Positions 1 to 9,606 are shown, counted from the first letter of the stretch. The stretch: 52,121 nt of DNA from Gammaproteobacteria bacterium (GCA_031291175.1 JARLJO010000013.1:1-52121), one strand, 5' to 3'. Numbers and translations are program-made. The notes: generated by a model not told the origin, from the sequence alone.

Positions 1-57
1 AAATAGAAAGTGTTACCTATGTCTCCGAACACTGTTACCTATGTCCCCGGTCTATAC
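1..57. repeat. Possible insertion-sequence end with 17-bp tandem direct repeats
   Basis: A 17-bp unit (tgttacctatgtctccg, 11-27) recurs at 33-49 with one mismatch, followed by ggtctataca. From memory this doublet resembles end sequences of transposons of the IS481/IS3 kind, but no transposase lies in the window and the element would have to extend left of base 1. The sequence shows only the direct repeat; the IS assignment is inference. Confidence 0.35.
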
Positions 58-58
58 A

Positions 59-197
59 TTGTCCGCGGGATCCAGTGCGCACTTTCAAATCTAAATTTAA
101 TGAGTTTATTAACTAAACCATCCTTGCTTTTTACTAACATAATTTAATAAAAAAATCAGTATCTCATTGGATCCCGCGGACAAGCCGTGGGACGTAG
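59..197. repeat. Inverted pair of the CGCGG-ACAAG palindrome family
   Basis: Bases 59-74 (ttgtccgcgggatcca) are the exact reverse complement of 168-183. The right copy runs to 197 and forms a hairpin: cccgcgg, loop acaag, ccgtggg (one G-T pair), followed by acgtag. The 30 bases 168-197 match 15726-15755 in reverse orientation at 29 of 30 positions. The AT-rich 94 bases between the arms hold no gene. The right copy lies just after the stop codon of the minus-strand gene ending at 220, so it could protect the 3' end of that transcript or help terminate it. That role is inference. Confidence 0.7.
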
Positions 198-219
198 GGT
201 GGGTAGTTTAGCCATAAAC

Positions 220-2325
220 TTAACTTAATTCTTGTTGCAGTTTTCCTTCAGTATCTCGCTCCAGACAGCGCAGGAGTATCATTGTGATCAAAGAAACCAA
301 TATCACAATCCAGGCGATACCACTTATCCAGTTTGCCCAGGTAATGCCTACGAATTCGACGGTGATTTCGTAGTTGCCGGGGGCAAGACGCAGTCCTGTC
401 AGTACTTGATCGCGGTGCAATAATGGCAAATAGTTAGCTTGTTCGCCATTGACTTTAACGCGAAGCAAGCCTGGGTAATAGAAACTGGGTAATTGCACCA
501 ATGTGGCTTCTGGAGTCACGTGAATATGACAGACGGTCAGTGTATTGTGATGAGCGCAGTCAGGTTGCGTGGCTGTTACAGACATTGCATTTAATTCAGA
601 CGAGAGATTCTCAACTTGTATACTGCGCACCATAACACCCAATAAACGGGCATCATTGAAATTGGGATTCGCCAGTTTTGGCACATAAGGTTTATCCAAC
701 GAAAACGCTAAAGTGAATTTTTCAGCATTGGCAGGTATCGCATGGTGTAATTTGAAGTTCAGCTCAAAATTACCTGGCTGAAGAGTCTCTGTCGTTGTAG
801 CTTGACCGTTAATAAACAGCGTCAATTTCACTGCTGCCGTGAAAAGCTCCGGTGGTAATGTGCCAACTAAATGCAAAGTCGCACGCGGTGTCGTAGCCAG
901 CGTGGCAGGTAATGTTATCGGTTGGTTGAGCAAAAGCCAATTATCGCTAGTCACCAGTGGCAAATCCGTTTGCCCCGCGATCATTAGCTGAGGCAATTTG
1001 TTTGGACTGATGAGATAAGCATGTTGACTGTAGCCGAGGCTAGGTGCCTTGATAATATCATCCACCGTGAGCGCGCCACTTTTATTCGTCGGCAACCAGG
1101 TACTGCTAGTCAACCCAATGATGACAACACCAAACGCCACATAACGATAATCTAATTTGCCACGAAATATTTCCAGTAAAGCAAAACCAAATAGCAGCGT
1201 GCCAATCCACATCGTCTGACTGAGTAGACGATAACTGAATTGCGCGATAGCCAGCACTTCGGGTACAAAGCGCCAAAAATTAATGGGTGACCAGATAATA
1301 AAAAAGGCTAAACCAAAAAGAGCGATCAGTATTGCGATGGTTTTTTTCGATGCTTTCGTAAAGAAAAGCCGCTTTTGAATCAGTAAATAGCTAAGCAAAA
1401 AGACGGCAAACAAAATAGGCCAACCCACTGACGCATACAATGCCATGGGTAATTCGTTATTACCGGGTAGCGGTACAGGGCTAACAGCACCAACCGATAA
1501 TAAAGTGGGTAAAGGCGTTAACCACGCCGCTTTCATTGGCGAGGTCAGTTGGTTATATACCAGTAAAAATCGTGTGGTCAAGGCAATTGGCATGAGATAC
1601 CACAAAGCCAGTACACAACCAAAAAGATAAATGACGCCAGTCCACAACAAACGCTTAAAGGCTGTTCGATCGCGAAGGGTTAAGCAAATTAAAAAAAGCC
1701 CGATAAAAAACGAGGTATAAACAAAGGTCACTAAATGACTGGTCAGCAGCGAGGTCCAAGCCACGGCGGCAAAAATGGCCAATCGGAGATTCGGTTCTTT
1801 AAAACTTTTTAACGTGTAATACAAAACAACCGGTATTAATCCTTGACCTACGGCTTCTGTAAAATCGCCCCGAGTATTAATATTAATTAAAAAGTAAGGC
1901 GATAACATATAAACCACACTGGAAAGCAATGCCACCGGCATGGATCGGAATAACCAGTACGTTAATTTAAAAATATATAATCCAGCTAATAAAATAAAAA
2001 ACCACAAAGTGGCTTTCAACGCAGAGTAGGGATTACCATGTCCTGGCATGATCTTATAAAGTGTGCCTGAAATCATATAAGGCAAAGGCGAATAATAGGT
2101 AAAAAAAGCATTCCCAAAATGATTGTCTTGCCAGCTCACTGTTCTCAATGGAAATTGTCCGTCTTTCAATGCCGTCTTCGCTTGAACAATCGCGCCGGTA
2201 TGAATTGCAAAATCGGGACTATCAGGCAAATAGCGATGTGAAGCGATAGGAGATAGCATCGAAACCGCGATCAGTCCTAAAAAAAGCACTAAAAGCAAAG
2301 ATTGTTTGAGGGATAATGCTCGCAT
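220..2325 (-). CDS. Large membrane protein, PTPS-related/GT-C-like
   Basis: A 701-residue polytopic inner-membrane protein with a signal-anchor-like first segment (about residues 7-27). A first external loop follows, carrying an acidic stretch (HRYLPDSPDFAIHTG, with D35 and D38) and the FFTYYSPLPY motif near residue 75. About ten further hydrophobic segments run to residue 420. A soluble region (about 430-670) and one last membrane span close the protein. The loop and YYSPLPY pattern match the '6-pyruvoyl-tetrahydropterin synthase-related' membrane family (Pfam PTPS_related), whose name is misleading; it resembles GT-C glycosyltransferases using polyprenyl-phosphate sugars. It is the last gene of the 7726-220 unit, 14 bases after its neighbour. 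A role in adding a periplasmic sugar is inferred; the substrate is unknown. Confidence 0.75.
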   Translation of the reverse strand: MRALSLKQSLLLVLFLGLIAVSMLSPIASHRYLPDSPDFAIHTGAIVQAKTALKDGQFPLRTVSWQDNHFGNAFFTYYSPLPYMISGTLYKIMPGHGNPYSALKATLWFFILLAGLYIFKLTYWLFRSMPVALLSSVVYMLSPYFLININTRGDFTEAVGQGLIPVVLYYTLKSFKEPNLRLAIFAAVAWTSLLTSHLVTFVYTSFFIGLFLICLTLRDRTAFKRLLWTGVIYLFGCVLALWYLMPIALTTRFLLVYNQLTSPMKAAWLTPLPTLLSVGAVSPVPLPGNNELPMALYASVGWPILFAVFLLSYLLIQKRLFFTKASKKTIAILIALFGLAFFIIWSPINFWRFVPEVLAIAQFSYRLLSQTMWIGTLLFGFALLEIFRGKLDYRYVAFGVVIIGLTSSTWLPTNKSGALTVDDIIKAPSLGYSQHAYLISPNKLPQLMIAGQTDLPLVTSDNWLLLNQPITLPATLATTPRATLHLVGTLPPELFTAAVKLTLFINGQATTTETLQPGNFELNFKLHHAIPANAEKFTLAFSLDKPYVPKLANPNFNDARLLGVMVRSIQVENLSSELNAMSVTATQPDCAHHNTLTVCHIHVTPEATLVQLPSFYYPGLLRVKVNGEQANYLPLLHRDQVLTGLRLAPGNYEITVEFVGITWANWISGIAWIVILVSLITMILLRCLERDTEGKLQQELS

Positions 2326-2339
2326 TAAGTTTTCGCCTG

Positions 2340-4253
2340 TTATGAATTTTGATGAGCCAATTGATTTAATAAAGCGGGTGATGTTTTGATTAAAACAAAT
2401 TCGGAATCCTGGGCTACGATTTCAGCATGAGACCAAACGGGATTTTGTGTCGTCACAATAAAGTAATCCGGCATAGAGACGGTAGATGGTTTGGGTGAAA
2501 GATAGTTAGCTCTGTCTATCACGCCATTAACGTTCGTCACATGTATGTCCCAACCAAACACTAAACTCAGGTATTCTGTCACCCAAGGATCGGCAACGTC
2601 TAAGCCCAGTGCCGCAATGTGCCGGTTTTTAATCGCTTTTTCAATATGACTGATTTTCCAGTGGTGTCTTTGGTATTCGCCGTGATTGCTGATGTAGTTT
2701 GAATAAAGCACGTGATCTTTGGCGGCTGAAATGCGATAAAACCCCAGGCCACATTGAATAACAATCCAGCAGAGCACAGAATACTGGCAGACCTTCAAAA
2801 GTATTTTATTGGATATAAGCTGGGTTGAACTGAATACGCTTGCAACAATAAAAAAGATGAACGGATAGCCAAACGAAATGGATTTGCCAGCTGCCCAATA
2901 CTGTTCATGAGCATAAAGATACGCCCATTCACATAATGTCGCTAATAATAAAGTCACGGAAATGGTGAGAGCGGGAGGGATTTTTTTATTTTTGGTAAAA
3001 ATGGTTGCTGCCATTAAGTAGATTAATAATCCTGTCAAAAACGCGCTTAAAAAATCAATAACGGGTTTTAATGGCGATAAAATAAGATCAAAAGCCGCAT
3101 GATTGCTATGGTTAATAATTGAAAAACCCCAATAACCCAAAGCCGTTTTTTTATATAACCAATGAAAATAGGCATCTTCCCAAGTATTTTTAATAGAAGC
3201 GGCAAATTGTAATTGGGAGGCTAAGAGCTTTGCCAAATAATAGCAAAGCGGCAGCATGGCAATTATCGCAATGACAAGCGGCAGCCAGTATTGCTTGATA
3301 ATGCTCACTACGGTTTCTTTGTGGGTAAGCCACTGCAAACTTAAAAAAAGAAAAAAGCCTAAAAAAATGGTTGGCAATAACTCGATATATAACATAGCAA
3401 TACTGGCAAACGACAATCCTAGAAAAACGCGCCCCAGAACCCACGGCTCTTCTTTTTTTGTTAAGCCAATCAATAAGGCTAAAAATAATAAAATAGGCAA
3501 TGTTGAGATTTGCGACATAGCCCGAATATCTAAAACAAATTGCCCCCAAAATCCCACCGCAATTGCAAGCGCGACTAATAAAGCATAACGCGGTCTGATT
3601 TGCAGTATCGATGCAAAACAATAAGCACAACCATAAGCCAGAATCGAAAAGAGCGCGGTAAATCCATACTCAAAGCGATACAGTGGCGTATGCGTAATAA
3701 ACGATCCCCAGCCCATGAGCATGGAGGTGGACCAGCGTGTTTTTGTAAACAGGTTGTAGGCAAGAGAGTAAATCGGCTGTTTGTCGACCATGCTTTGGAT
3801 AGACGCTGTATGAACCCACGATAAAGGTTCATGAATCAAATAACCTGACATTAAGATGTAATTGAAAGTGTCAGTACCATTGCCTCTTAAAACAGTAAAG
3901 TTTAAACCACCGACAAGGACAGGCGCCAAAATGAGTATAGCGCAAACAACCAGCCCTAAAGAAAAGGGAGTTAATGAGGATTGTACATCTTTATTTCTGT
4001 TTTTTAAGTGATAGATCGTCATGAGCGCGCTTGCTGCTATGCCGGTCAGAAGCCAACCCCATGCGAAGCTCGCAATGGGGTAATCGGCTGATACCAGGTA
4101 TGTGCCGATCAATGTCGTTAGTACCACACCAATAGTTGGTGCGGTGGCCAGTGCGAACTCCGTTTTGTTTTTAAAAAGCAGCAAAGCGGGCCCGAGGCCA
4201 ATTAAACTAAAAAGAAAAAAAATCGAGAGCGTGCTACCAACGACGTCCCACAT
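2340..4253 (-). CDS. Large polytopic membrane protein, GT-C-like (paralogue family)
   Basis: A 637-residue protein with about 12 hydrophobic segments over residues 1-510 and a soluble tail of about 120 residues. Residues 123-131 (RGNGTDTFNY region, D128) place an acidic-aromatic motif in the first large external loop. The same position carries an acidic motif in the proteins at 16352-18697, 34934-37576 and 37649-39946. GT-C glycosyltransferases have their catalytic Asp/Glu in such a loop, so a periplasmic glycosyltransferase or related role is the best inference. Its ATG directly follows the gmd stop codon (TAA then ATG, no gap), so translation is probably coupled; AAAGGA lies about ten bases upstream, inside gmd. 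I do not recognise a named family. Confidence 0.7.
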   Translation of the reverse strand: MWDVVGSTLSIFFLFSLIGLGPALLLFKNKTEFALATAPTIGVVLTTLIGTYLVSADYPIASFAWGWLLTGIAASALMTIYHLKNRNKDVQSSLTPFSLGLVVCAILILAPVLVGGLNFTVLRGNGTDTFNYILMSGYLIHEPLSWVHTASIQSMVDKQPIYSLAYNLFTKTRWSTSMLMGWGSFITHTPLYRFEYGFTALFSILAYGCAYCFASILQIRPRYALLVALAIAVGFWGQFVLDIRAMSQISTLPILLFLALLIGLTKKEEPWVLGRVFLGLSFASIAMLYIELLPTIFLGFFLFLSLQWLTHKETVVSIIKQYWLPLVIAIIAMLPLCYYLAKLLASQLQFAASIKNTWEDAYFHWLYKKTALGYWGFSIINHSNHAAFDLILSPLKPVIDFLSAFLTGLLIYLMAATIFTKNKKIPPALTISVTLLLATLCEWAYLYAHEQYWAAGKSISFGYPFIFFIVASVFSSTQLISNKILLKVCQYSVLCWIVIQCGLGFYRISAAKDHVLYSNYISNHGEYQRHHWKISHIEKAIKNRHIAALGLDVADPWVTEYLSLVFGWDIHVTNVNGVIDRANYLSPKPSTVSMPDYFIVTTQNPVWSHAEIVAQDSEFVLIKTSPALLNQLAHQNS

Positions 4254-5270
4254 TTATTTATTGTCCTTTTGCAGTTTGTCGAGATGATATTGGATCATTT
4301 GGTGGATCAGCTCAGGAAAAGAAGTTTTGGCTTGCCATCCGAGTACTTCTCTGGCTTTTGTGGTATTCGCGACGGTAGGCCCTGTTTCTGTGCGACGAAC
4401 AAACCGTGAATCCACTGTAATGTAATCTTGCCAATCTTTGCCGATAGACGAAAAAGCGACTTCGCAAAGCTCGCGAATTGTGCGGATCTCACCCGTGCCT
4501 ATTAAAAAATCTTCTGCTTTATCTTGTTGCAGCATCAACCACATCGCTTCAACATAGTCACCCGCAAAACCCCAATCGCGTTCTGCATCCAGGTTGCCTA
4601 ATTTGAGTTTGCCATTTTTGACGATGGCTTCGCCTTGTTCGTTTAAAAGCGGCGAGTCCATGATACCAAGCTTGATGCAGGCTGCGGCGTAAGTCACTTT
4701 TTGCGTGATAAAATGCATGCCACGTCTTGGGCTTTCATGATTGAATAATATGCCGCAACTGATAAACATGTTGTAACTTTTGCGATAAATTTTCGCGATG
4801 TTATGCGCGTACAGTTTCGCTGCCGCATAAGGGTTCAATGGATTGAACGCTGTCTCTTCTGTTTGTGGTGTCTCGGTAACTGAGCCAAACATATCAGAAG
4901 AAGAGGCTTGATAAATCCGGCAGCTGGGTTTTAACTGGCGAACGGTATCAAATAATAAATGGGCACCTAAACCGTTTGTTCGAGCGGTTTCCAGTGCCAA
5001 ATTCCAGGACTCACCTGGATAAGATTGTGACGCAAGATTATAAACTTCATCCGGTTGTGTTTCTTGAATCGCCGCATAAATGGATGTGGAGTCACTCAAA
5101 TCCCCAAAGACATATTCAAACTGGCCTAACAAGTGACTGACATTGTGTTGAGTCGTCGCGCGACTGTTTTTACTGAGGCCTACTACACGATAGTTTTTAG
5201 AAAGTAAAAGCTCGGTAAGATAAGATCCATCTTGTCCCGTAACACCAGTGATTAAAGCTGTTTTTTTCAT
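4254..5270 (-). CDS. gmd: GDP-mannose 4,6-dehydratase
   Basis: This enzyme converts GDP-D-mannose to GDP-4-keto-6-deoxymannose, the branch point for GDP-fucose, GDP-rhamnose, GDP-perosamine and related 6-deoxyhexoses. The 338-residue protein has the Rossmann nucleotide motif GVTGQDGSY (9-17), the YxxxK pair (Y148, K152 in NPYAAAKLY) and the substrate-binding stretch HESPRRG, all typical of Gmd. It is slightly shorter than usual. The catalytic segment reads SSSDMFG (123-129), where classical Gmd has Ser-Glu; the Glu that acts as base is Asp126 here. The start overlaps the upstream GT stop codon by four bases (ATGA). A GDP-fucose-synthase-like partner lies 45 kb away at 49945. Confidence 0.93.
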   Translation of the reverse strand: MKKTALITGVTGQDGSYLTELLLSKNYRVVGLSKNSRATTQHNVSHLLGQFEYVFGDLSDSTSIYAAIQETQPDEVYNLASQSYPGESWNLALETARTNGLGAHLLFDTVRQLKPSCRIYQASSSDMFGSVTETPQTEETAFNPLNPYAAAKLYAHNIAKIYRKSYNMFISCGILFNHESPRRGMHFITQKVTYAAACIKLGIMDSPLLNEQGEAIVKNGKLKLGNLDAERDWGFAGDYVEAMWLMLQQDKAEDFLIGTGEIRTIRELCEVAFSSIGKDWQDYITVDSRFVRRTETGPTVANTTKAREVLGWQAKTSFPELIHQMIQYHLDKLQKDNK

Positions 5271-6427
5271 AATGATCTATTGCACTCCGGTTCATTCGCT
5301 ACTTTTTCATATAAACTTAGTATTGCCTTGGCGGATTTTTCCCAAGAAAATAATTTAGCTTGTTCGTAGGATTGCTTTTTAAATTGTTCACGTAAGGCTA
5401 ACTCGCTGGATACGCGAATCATCGCGTGCACCAACTCATCTTCCTGCAACGGATCCACTAATATACCGGCAGACCCAGCCACTTCAGGCAATGAGCTACT
5501 GTGTGAGGTGATCACGGGCGCGCCTAAAGTCATGGCTTCCAGGACAGGTAATCCGAATCCCTCGAATAGAGAAGGGTAAATCAAGTAGAAACAATGTTGG
5601 TATAACCATTGCAACTCTTCATTATCAACATAGCCAAGCACATGCACATCATTCTGTATGCCAAGTTCCATGAGCGTTTTTTCAAGGTCATGAATCATCC
5701 AGCCTTGTTTGCCTGCCAAGACCAGTGGGTAGGTGTGCTGCATTTTTTTTAATTTGGCGTAAACACGTAATAAATATTTGATGTTTTTGCGGGGTTCCAG
5801 CGTGCCAACGCTCAACCAAAAACGTTCAGGTAATAAATTACGTAATTTATGCGATGGTTCTAATGCGTTATTCGATTCTGTAAAACGACTCGCCGGATAG
5901 ACAACGGATATCCTGTCTTTTGGGAAGTGTGGAAAAAGCGTCAAAAAGTGCTGACGGGTATATTCCGAAATCGCGACAATATAATCCGCCGTGAGACTGG
6001 CTTTGAATATGCCATCATAGCATGCGATGCGATTGTGCTCAGTGCTGCAGTCGGGGTATTCCATAAAGCTTAAGTCATAAAGCGTATAAATTAATTTGCC
6101 GTTTCTTAATTTAGGCGGGCAGAAAAAATTGTTGGCATGCAGGATATCGACATTGCCTAGGGCTGCTTCATAATTGGCGGGTGGTGCTTGCCAGAATTTT
6201 TTCGCGGCCACTGCGTTTTTGTGGTGCAAGCCATAGTGAAAGTTCGGTGTTTTAGCAGCATAAGTCTGCCGGTACTCACTATCCCAGAAATGATCACCAA
6301 ACGTTTGGTAAAGCGTGTACTGGTTTTTTTTATCCCATTCGGCGAGATGGCTAATTAAATTGTCCGCAAAAAATCCGCACCCTGCTTTAGAGTTGCCAGT
6401 CTGGCTAATATCGAAACCGATTTTCAT
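5267..6427 (-). CDS. Glycosyltransferase family 4 (mannosyltransferase-like)
   Basis: A 386-residue cytoplasmic GT-B fold retaining glycosyltransferase. The C-terminal donor domain has SVGTLEPRKN near residue 205 and the family E-x7-E motif in SLFEGFGLPVLEAM (E289, E297). The N-terminal half begins GFDISQTGNSKAGCGFF and contains the LYDLSFMEYPD acceptor-side motif often seen in O-antigen mannosyltransferases. It probably adds one sugar from a GDP- or UDP-sugar to the growing glycan lipid; the neighbouring gmd makes a GDP-sugar donor plausible. GAGG lies about ten bases upstream of the ATG. The donor is not determined by sequence. Confidence 0.88.
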   Translation of the reverse strand: MKIGFDISQTGNSKAGCGFFADNLISHLAEWDKKNQYTLYQTFGDHFWDSEYRQTYAAKTPNFHYGLHHKNAVAAKKFWQAPPANYEAALGNVDILHANNFFCPPKLRNGKLIYTLYDLSFMEYPDCSTEHNRIACYDGIFKASLTADYIVAISEYTRQHFLTLFPHFPKDRISVVYPASRFTESNNALEPSHKLRNLLPERFWLSVGTLEPRKNIKYLLRVYAKLKKMQHTYPLVLAGKQGWMIHDLEKTLMELGIQNDVHVLGYVDNEELQWLYQHCFYLIYPSLFEGFGLPVLEAMTLGAPVITSHSSSLPEVAGSAGILVDPLQEDELVHAMIRVSSELALREQFKKQSYEQAKLFSWEKSAKAILSLYEKVANEPECNRSL

Positions 6428-6466
6428 TACTACTTGCCTCAGGTACTGATTTTTAACAGTAATATT

Positions 6467-7726
6467 TTATTCAGACGCCATTTTAACAACTTCGTGGAAA
6501 ACTGCTAAGTATTCTGTAGCCATGTCCATGTCGTTGCTAAATTTTAAAGCATGTTGTGACCCTTGCTTGGTTAATTTTTCGATCAGCTCAGGTTCTTGTT
6601 CAAGGCGGGCGATAGCATTGGCTATGTCTGTGGGTTTGCGGGGATCAAAAAGAATCGCCGCATTGCCGGCAATTTCGGGTAGACACGTGAGGTTGCTACA
6701 GAGAACAGGTTTGCTGTTCGCCATGGCTTCAATGATAGGCATACCAAAACCTTCATAAAGCGAAGGAAAGATGACGGCTTTACAGCCTTGCATCAAACTT
6801 GAAAATGCGTCATCAGCAAGAAACCCTGGTAACTTGATCCAATTATCCAGTCCCATTTGGCGAATTGCATCCGCTAAAGCCTTTTTATGTGCATTATCAG
6901 CACCTGTACAAACCAGCTTCAATGTCGATTGAGGATGTTTTGATCGATAGTATTGAAAAGCGGTGAATAACATTTGATGGTTTTTGTGTTGCCAAAAATT
7001 AGCGGGATACAAAAGATAGTTATTATCCGTTAGCTCATGATTTTTTAAAGTAGAAACAAGCGTCTCTTGTTTGGCTCTCACCAAGCGGTTACCGAGGCGC
7101 GTATAAATCGATACGACTTTGTCTCTGGATATTTTGGCCGCGTCCAACACCGTATTTTTTACGTGTTCTGAGACACAGATAATCCTGTCGGCTTTTTTGT
7201 AGGCACTGGCAAAATTCCGACGGCGTTGGAAAAGGTCTTCACGAGTAAAAAAGTACGGATGATAATGAAATTGAATATCATGAACCACAGCGACCACGGG
7301 AATCCGCCGACTTTTATAATTCACCGCTGTAAAAGGGCAAAAAAACAAATCTGCCTGAGTGCGCTTTGCAATGCTTTTGCCCAGGATAAATTGACGGATA
7401 ATTTGCGCTAAACGTTCGACTCGGATGGCGACAGAAAAAGGCATAAACGCTTTTGCAAAACGAATGAACGGGAAAAAAAATGCATACACTATCCCGGCTA
7501 AAAAATTAGCAAACGTCAAATCAAGTGCCGAAATCTTAAGGGTTTTTATGTTGGTTGTATTGAGCTTAGAGAGTTCTGCCGCATTATGTCTATTAGCAAG
7601 CAAAATGAATTGATGATTAGGTGCAATCCTGCCCATGCGTTTGATTAATTGTAGCGCCATGATTTTGGCACCGCCATTTTCACCGCCCGGTAAAAGCGAT
7701 GTCAGATCTACAACAATGTTAAGCAT
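6467..7726 (-). CDS. Glycosyltransferase family 4
   Basis: A 419-residue GT-B glycosyltransferase. Its N terminus (DLTSLLPGGENGGAKIM) and C-terminal motif YEGFGMPIIEAM (E325, E333) closely resemble those of the protein at 47072-48295, so the two are paralogues. The middle has LLYPANFWQHKNHQ and the C-terminal region has LPEIAGNAAILFDP, both typical of GT4. It is the first gene of the minus-strand unit running to 220. The ATG is preceded by AGG eight bases upstream. A role in elongating the O-chain or core is inferred from context; donor and linkage are unknown. Confidence 0.88.
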   Translation of the reverse strand: MLNIVVDLTSLLPGGENGGAKIMALQLIKRMGRIAPNHQFILLANRHNAAELSKLNTTNIKTLKISALDLTFANFLAGIVYAFFFPFIRFAKAFMPFSVAIRVERLAQIIRQFILGKSIAKRTQADLFFCPFTAVNYKSRRIPVVAVVHDIQFHYHPYFFTREDLFQRRRNFASAYKKADRIICVSEHVKNTVLDAAKISRDKVVSIYTRLGNRLVRAKQETLVSTLKNHELTDNNYLLYPANFWQHKNHQMLFTAFQYYRSKHPQSTLKLVCTGADNAHKKALADAIRQMGLDNWIKLPGFLADDAFSSLMQGCKAVIFPSLYEGFGMPIIEAMANSKPVLCSNLTCLPEIAGNAAILFDPRKPTDIANAIARLEQEPELIEKLTKQGSQHALKFSNDMDMATEYLAVFHEVVKMASE

Positions 7727-7817
7727 GCCAAATACCTATTAGGGTCTCTCAAACCAAAATTAGATTGATCATACTGATTTCGCTGATGGTTTTCTACCAC
7801 TTTGGCCTTGTGCTGGC

Positions 7818-7845
7818 TTGATTACTGGCGAATTTCTTGCATAAT
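7818..7845 (+). promoter_or_regulatory. Candidate sigma-70 promoter for the Sat/CysC operon
   Basis: TTGATT (7818-7823) and CATAAT (7840-7845) are separated by 16 bases. They lie in the divergent gap between the minus-strand GT4 and the plus-strand PAPS module. The implied start of transcription is about 30 bases before the ATG at 7885, which agrees with the corrected start codon there. On the other strand TATGAT (complement of 7768-7773) could be a -10 box for the GT4 gene, but I see no convincing -35 for it. Confidence 0.4.
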
Positions 7846-7884
7846 GCACCATCGGATCATTTTGCTAAATTTATAGAGGCTGTC

Positions 7885-9606
7885 ATGGAATTGACCTTAA
7901 CTAGTCCTGTCGTAAAATTAAACAACCCCGCTCAGAACATGCTGACGGGAGCCGCCATTAAAGCCTATCGACTCATTGAGCATGAACTCCCATCCATTAC
8001 GTTGACGCAGCGCCAGCTTTGCGATCTTGAAATGATTTTAAATGACGGCTTTGCACCGCTCACCGGATTTTTAAACAGACAAGATTATGAAAGCGTACTG
8101 GATACCATGCGATTGGCGGACGGCACGGTTTGGCCCATGCCAATTATGTTTGATGTGACGCGAGAGATGGCGGCTAAAACAGAAATTGGCTCTGAAATTG
8201 TTTTGCGCGATACAGAAGGTCTATTGATCGCGATTTTGCAAGTCAATGATAAATGGGAAATTGATAAAAAGCGTGAGGCGGAAGCGGTTTTTGGCGCTGA
8301 CGATCAAACTCACCCTGCCGTGCATTATCTTTATAATGAAGTCAAAGATTTTTATTTGGGTGGCAAAATATTAGGAATTGCGCATCCTTGTCATTATGAC
8401 TTTACGCATTTGCGTTTTTCACCTGCAGCGTTACGAGCCTCTTTTGCAGAAAGGAAGTGGGATAAAATTGTTGCATTTCAAACCCGTAATCCCATGCATA
8501 GAGCACACCAGGAATTAACCTTGCGCGCCGCAGAACAATTGGGCGCGAATATTTTAATTCATCCCGTGGTTGGTATGACCAAGCCCGGTGATATCGAATA
8601 TTACACGCGTGTTCGTTGTTATGAGCACACGTTAAAAACATTGCCCGCTAATTTAGCGGCATTGAGTTTGTTACCCTTGGCGATGCGTATGGCTGGACCT
8701 CGAGAAGCGTTGTGGCATGCTTTGATTCGCAAAAATTATGGTTGCACCCATTTTATTGTAGGTCGTGATCATGCGGGCCCCGGTAAAAATCGCGCGGGTG
8801 AAAATTTTTATGATCCTTATGCCGCACAAGAGCTGACATTGAGTTACCAAGCTGAAATTGGCATTGGCATTGTACCTTTTCAAGAAATGATGTTCAGTCA
8901 TAAGCAATCCCGTTATTTTACAGTGGATCAATTTCCTAAAGATGAGACGCCAGCCGGTATTTCTGGCACAGAATTACGTGAAAGACTGGAAAAAAATAAA
9001 GACATTCCTGAATGGTTTTCACATCCCGATGTGATTGCAGAATTACGTAAAGTGTATCCACCCAAGCACAAACAAGGCTTTACGGTTTTCTTCAGCGGAT
9101 TGCCATCCTCTGGCAAGTCCACTTTAGCCAACGCACTCTTTTTGAAATTGCGAGAAATGACCGATCGTCCAGTGACATTGCTAGATGGTGATGTGGTAAG
9201 AACGCACTTATCAAAAGGCTTAGGCTTTAGTCAGGAAGATCGTGAAGAAAATATTACACGAGTGGGATTTGTCGCCAAAGAAATCACAAAACATGGCGGT
9301 ATTGTTATTTGTGCAATGGTTTCACCGTTTGCGAGAGCGCGTCAAATTGTCAGAAAGATGATTAGTGAAGAAGGTGGCTTTATCGAAGTGCATGTGGCCA
9401 CTCCTTTAGAAGTCTGTGAACAACGTGATCGCAAAGGTCTGTATCAAAAAGCGCGACAAGGCCTGATTCAGCAATTCACTGGAATAAGTGACGTTTATGA
9501 AGCACCAGATGCGCCGGAAATAAAAATAGATACCGCAGGCGAGCATCCCGAAAACATCATTAATGCCATGATTGCAGAAATGAAAATCCTGGGTTATATC
9601 CTATGA
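7885..9606 (+). CDS. sat/cysC: Bifunctional sulfate adenylyltransferase/adenylylsulfate kinase
   Basis: This fusion makes PAPS from sulfate in two steps. Residues 1 to about 385 are an ATP-sulfurylase domain with QTRNPMHRAHQE (Q199, H205, H208) and VGRDHAG. Residues from about 395 to 573 are an APS-kinase domain with the P-loop GLPSSGKST (405-413) and LLDGDVVR. The frame stays open upstream to a TTG at 7837. I chose ATG 7885 because AGAGG lies five bases before it and because the upstream TTG would overlap the likely promoter. It is followed by cysQ with a four-base overlap. No cysD/N, PAPS reductase or recognisable sulfotransferase is in the window, so the PAPS consumer is unknown. Confidence 0.93.
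   Translation: MELTLTSPVVKLNNPAQNMLTGAAIKAYRLIEHELPSITLTQRQLCDLEMILNDGFAPLTGFLNRQDYESVLDTMRLADGTVWPMPIMFDVTREMAAKTEIGSEIVLRDTEGLLIAILQVNDKWEIDKKREAEAVFGADDQTHPAVHYLYNEVKDFYLGGKILGIAHPCHYDFTHLRFSPAALRASFAERKWDKIVAFQTRNPMHRAHQELTLRAAEQLGANILIHPVVGMTKPGDIEYYTRVRCYEHTLKTLPANLAALSLLPLAMRMAGPREALWHALIRKNYGCTHFIVGRDHAGPGKNRAGENFYDPYAAQELTLSYQAEIGIGIVPFQEMMFSHKQSRYFTVDQFPKDETPAGISGTELRERLEKNKDIPEWFSHPDVIAELRKVYPPKHKQGFTVFFSGLPSSGKSTLANALFLKLREMTDRPVTLLDGDVVRTHLSKGLGFSQEDREENITRVGFVAKEITKHGGIVICAMVSPFARARQIVRKMISEEGGFIEVHVATPLEVCEQRDRKGLYQKARQGLIQQFTGISDVYEAPDAPEIKIDTAGEHPENIINAMIAEMKILGYIL

Noticed and set aside
3190..3832. Overlapping frames of 74-146 codons on both strands inside the 2340-4253 gene
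   Set aside because: These are shadow frames of a membrane-protein gene: they have no family signatures and are fully covered by a well-supported coding frame.
7837..7884. Upstream TTG start for the Sat/CysC gene
   Set aside because: It overlaps a likely -10 box and has no ribosome site, whereas ATG 7885 has AGAGG at five bases.
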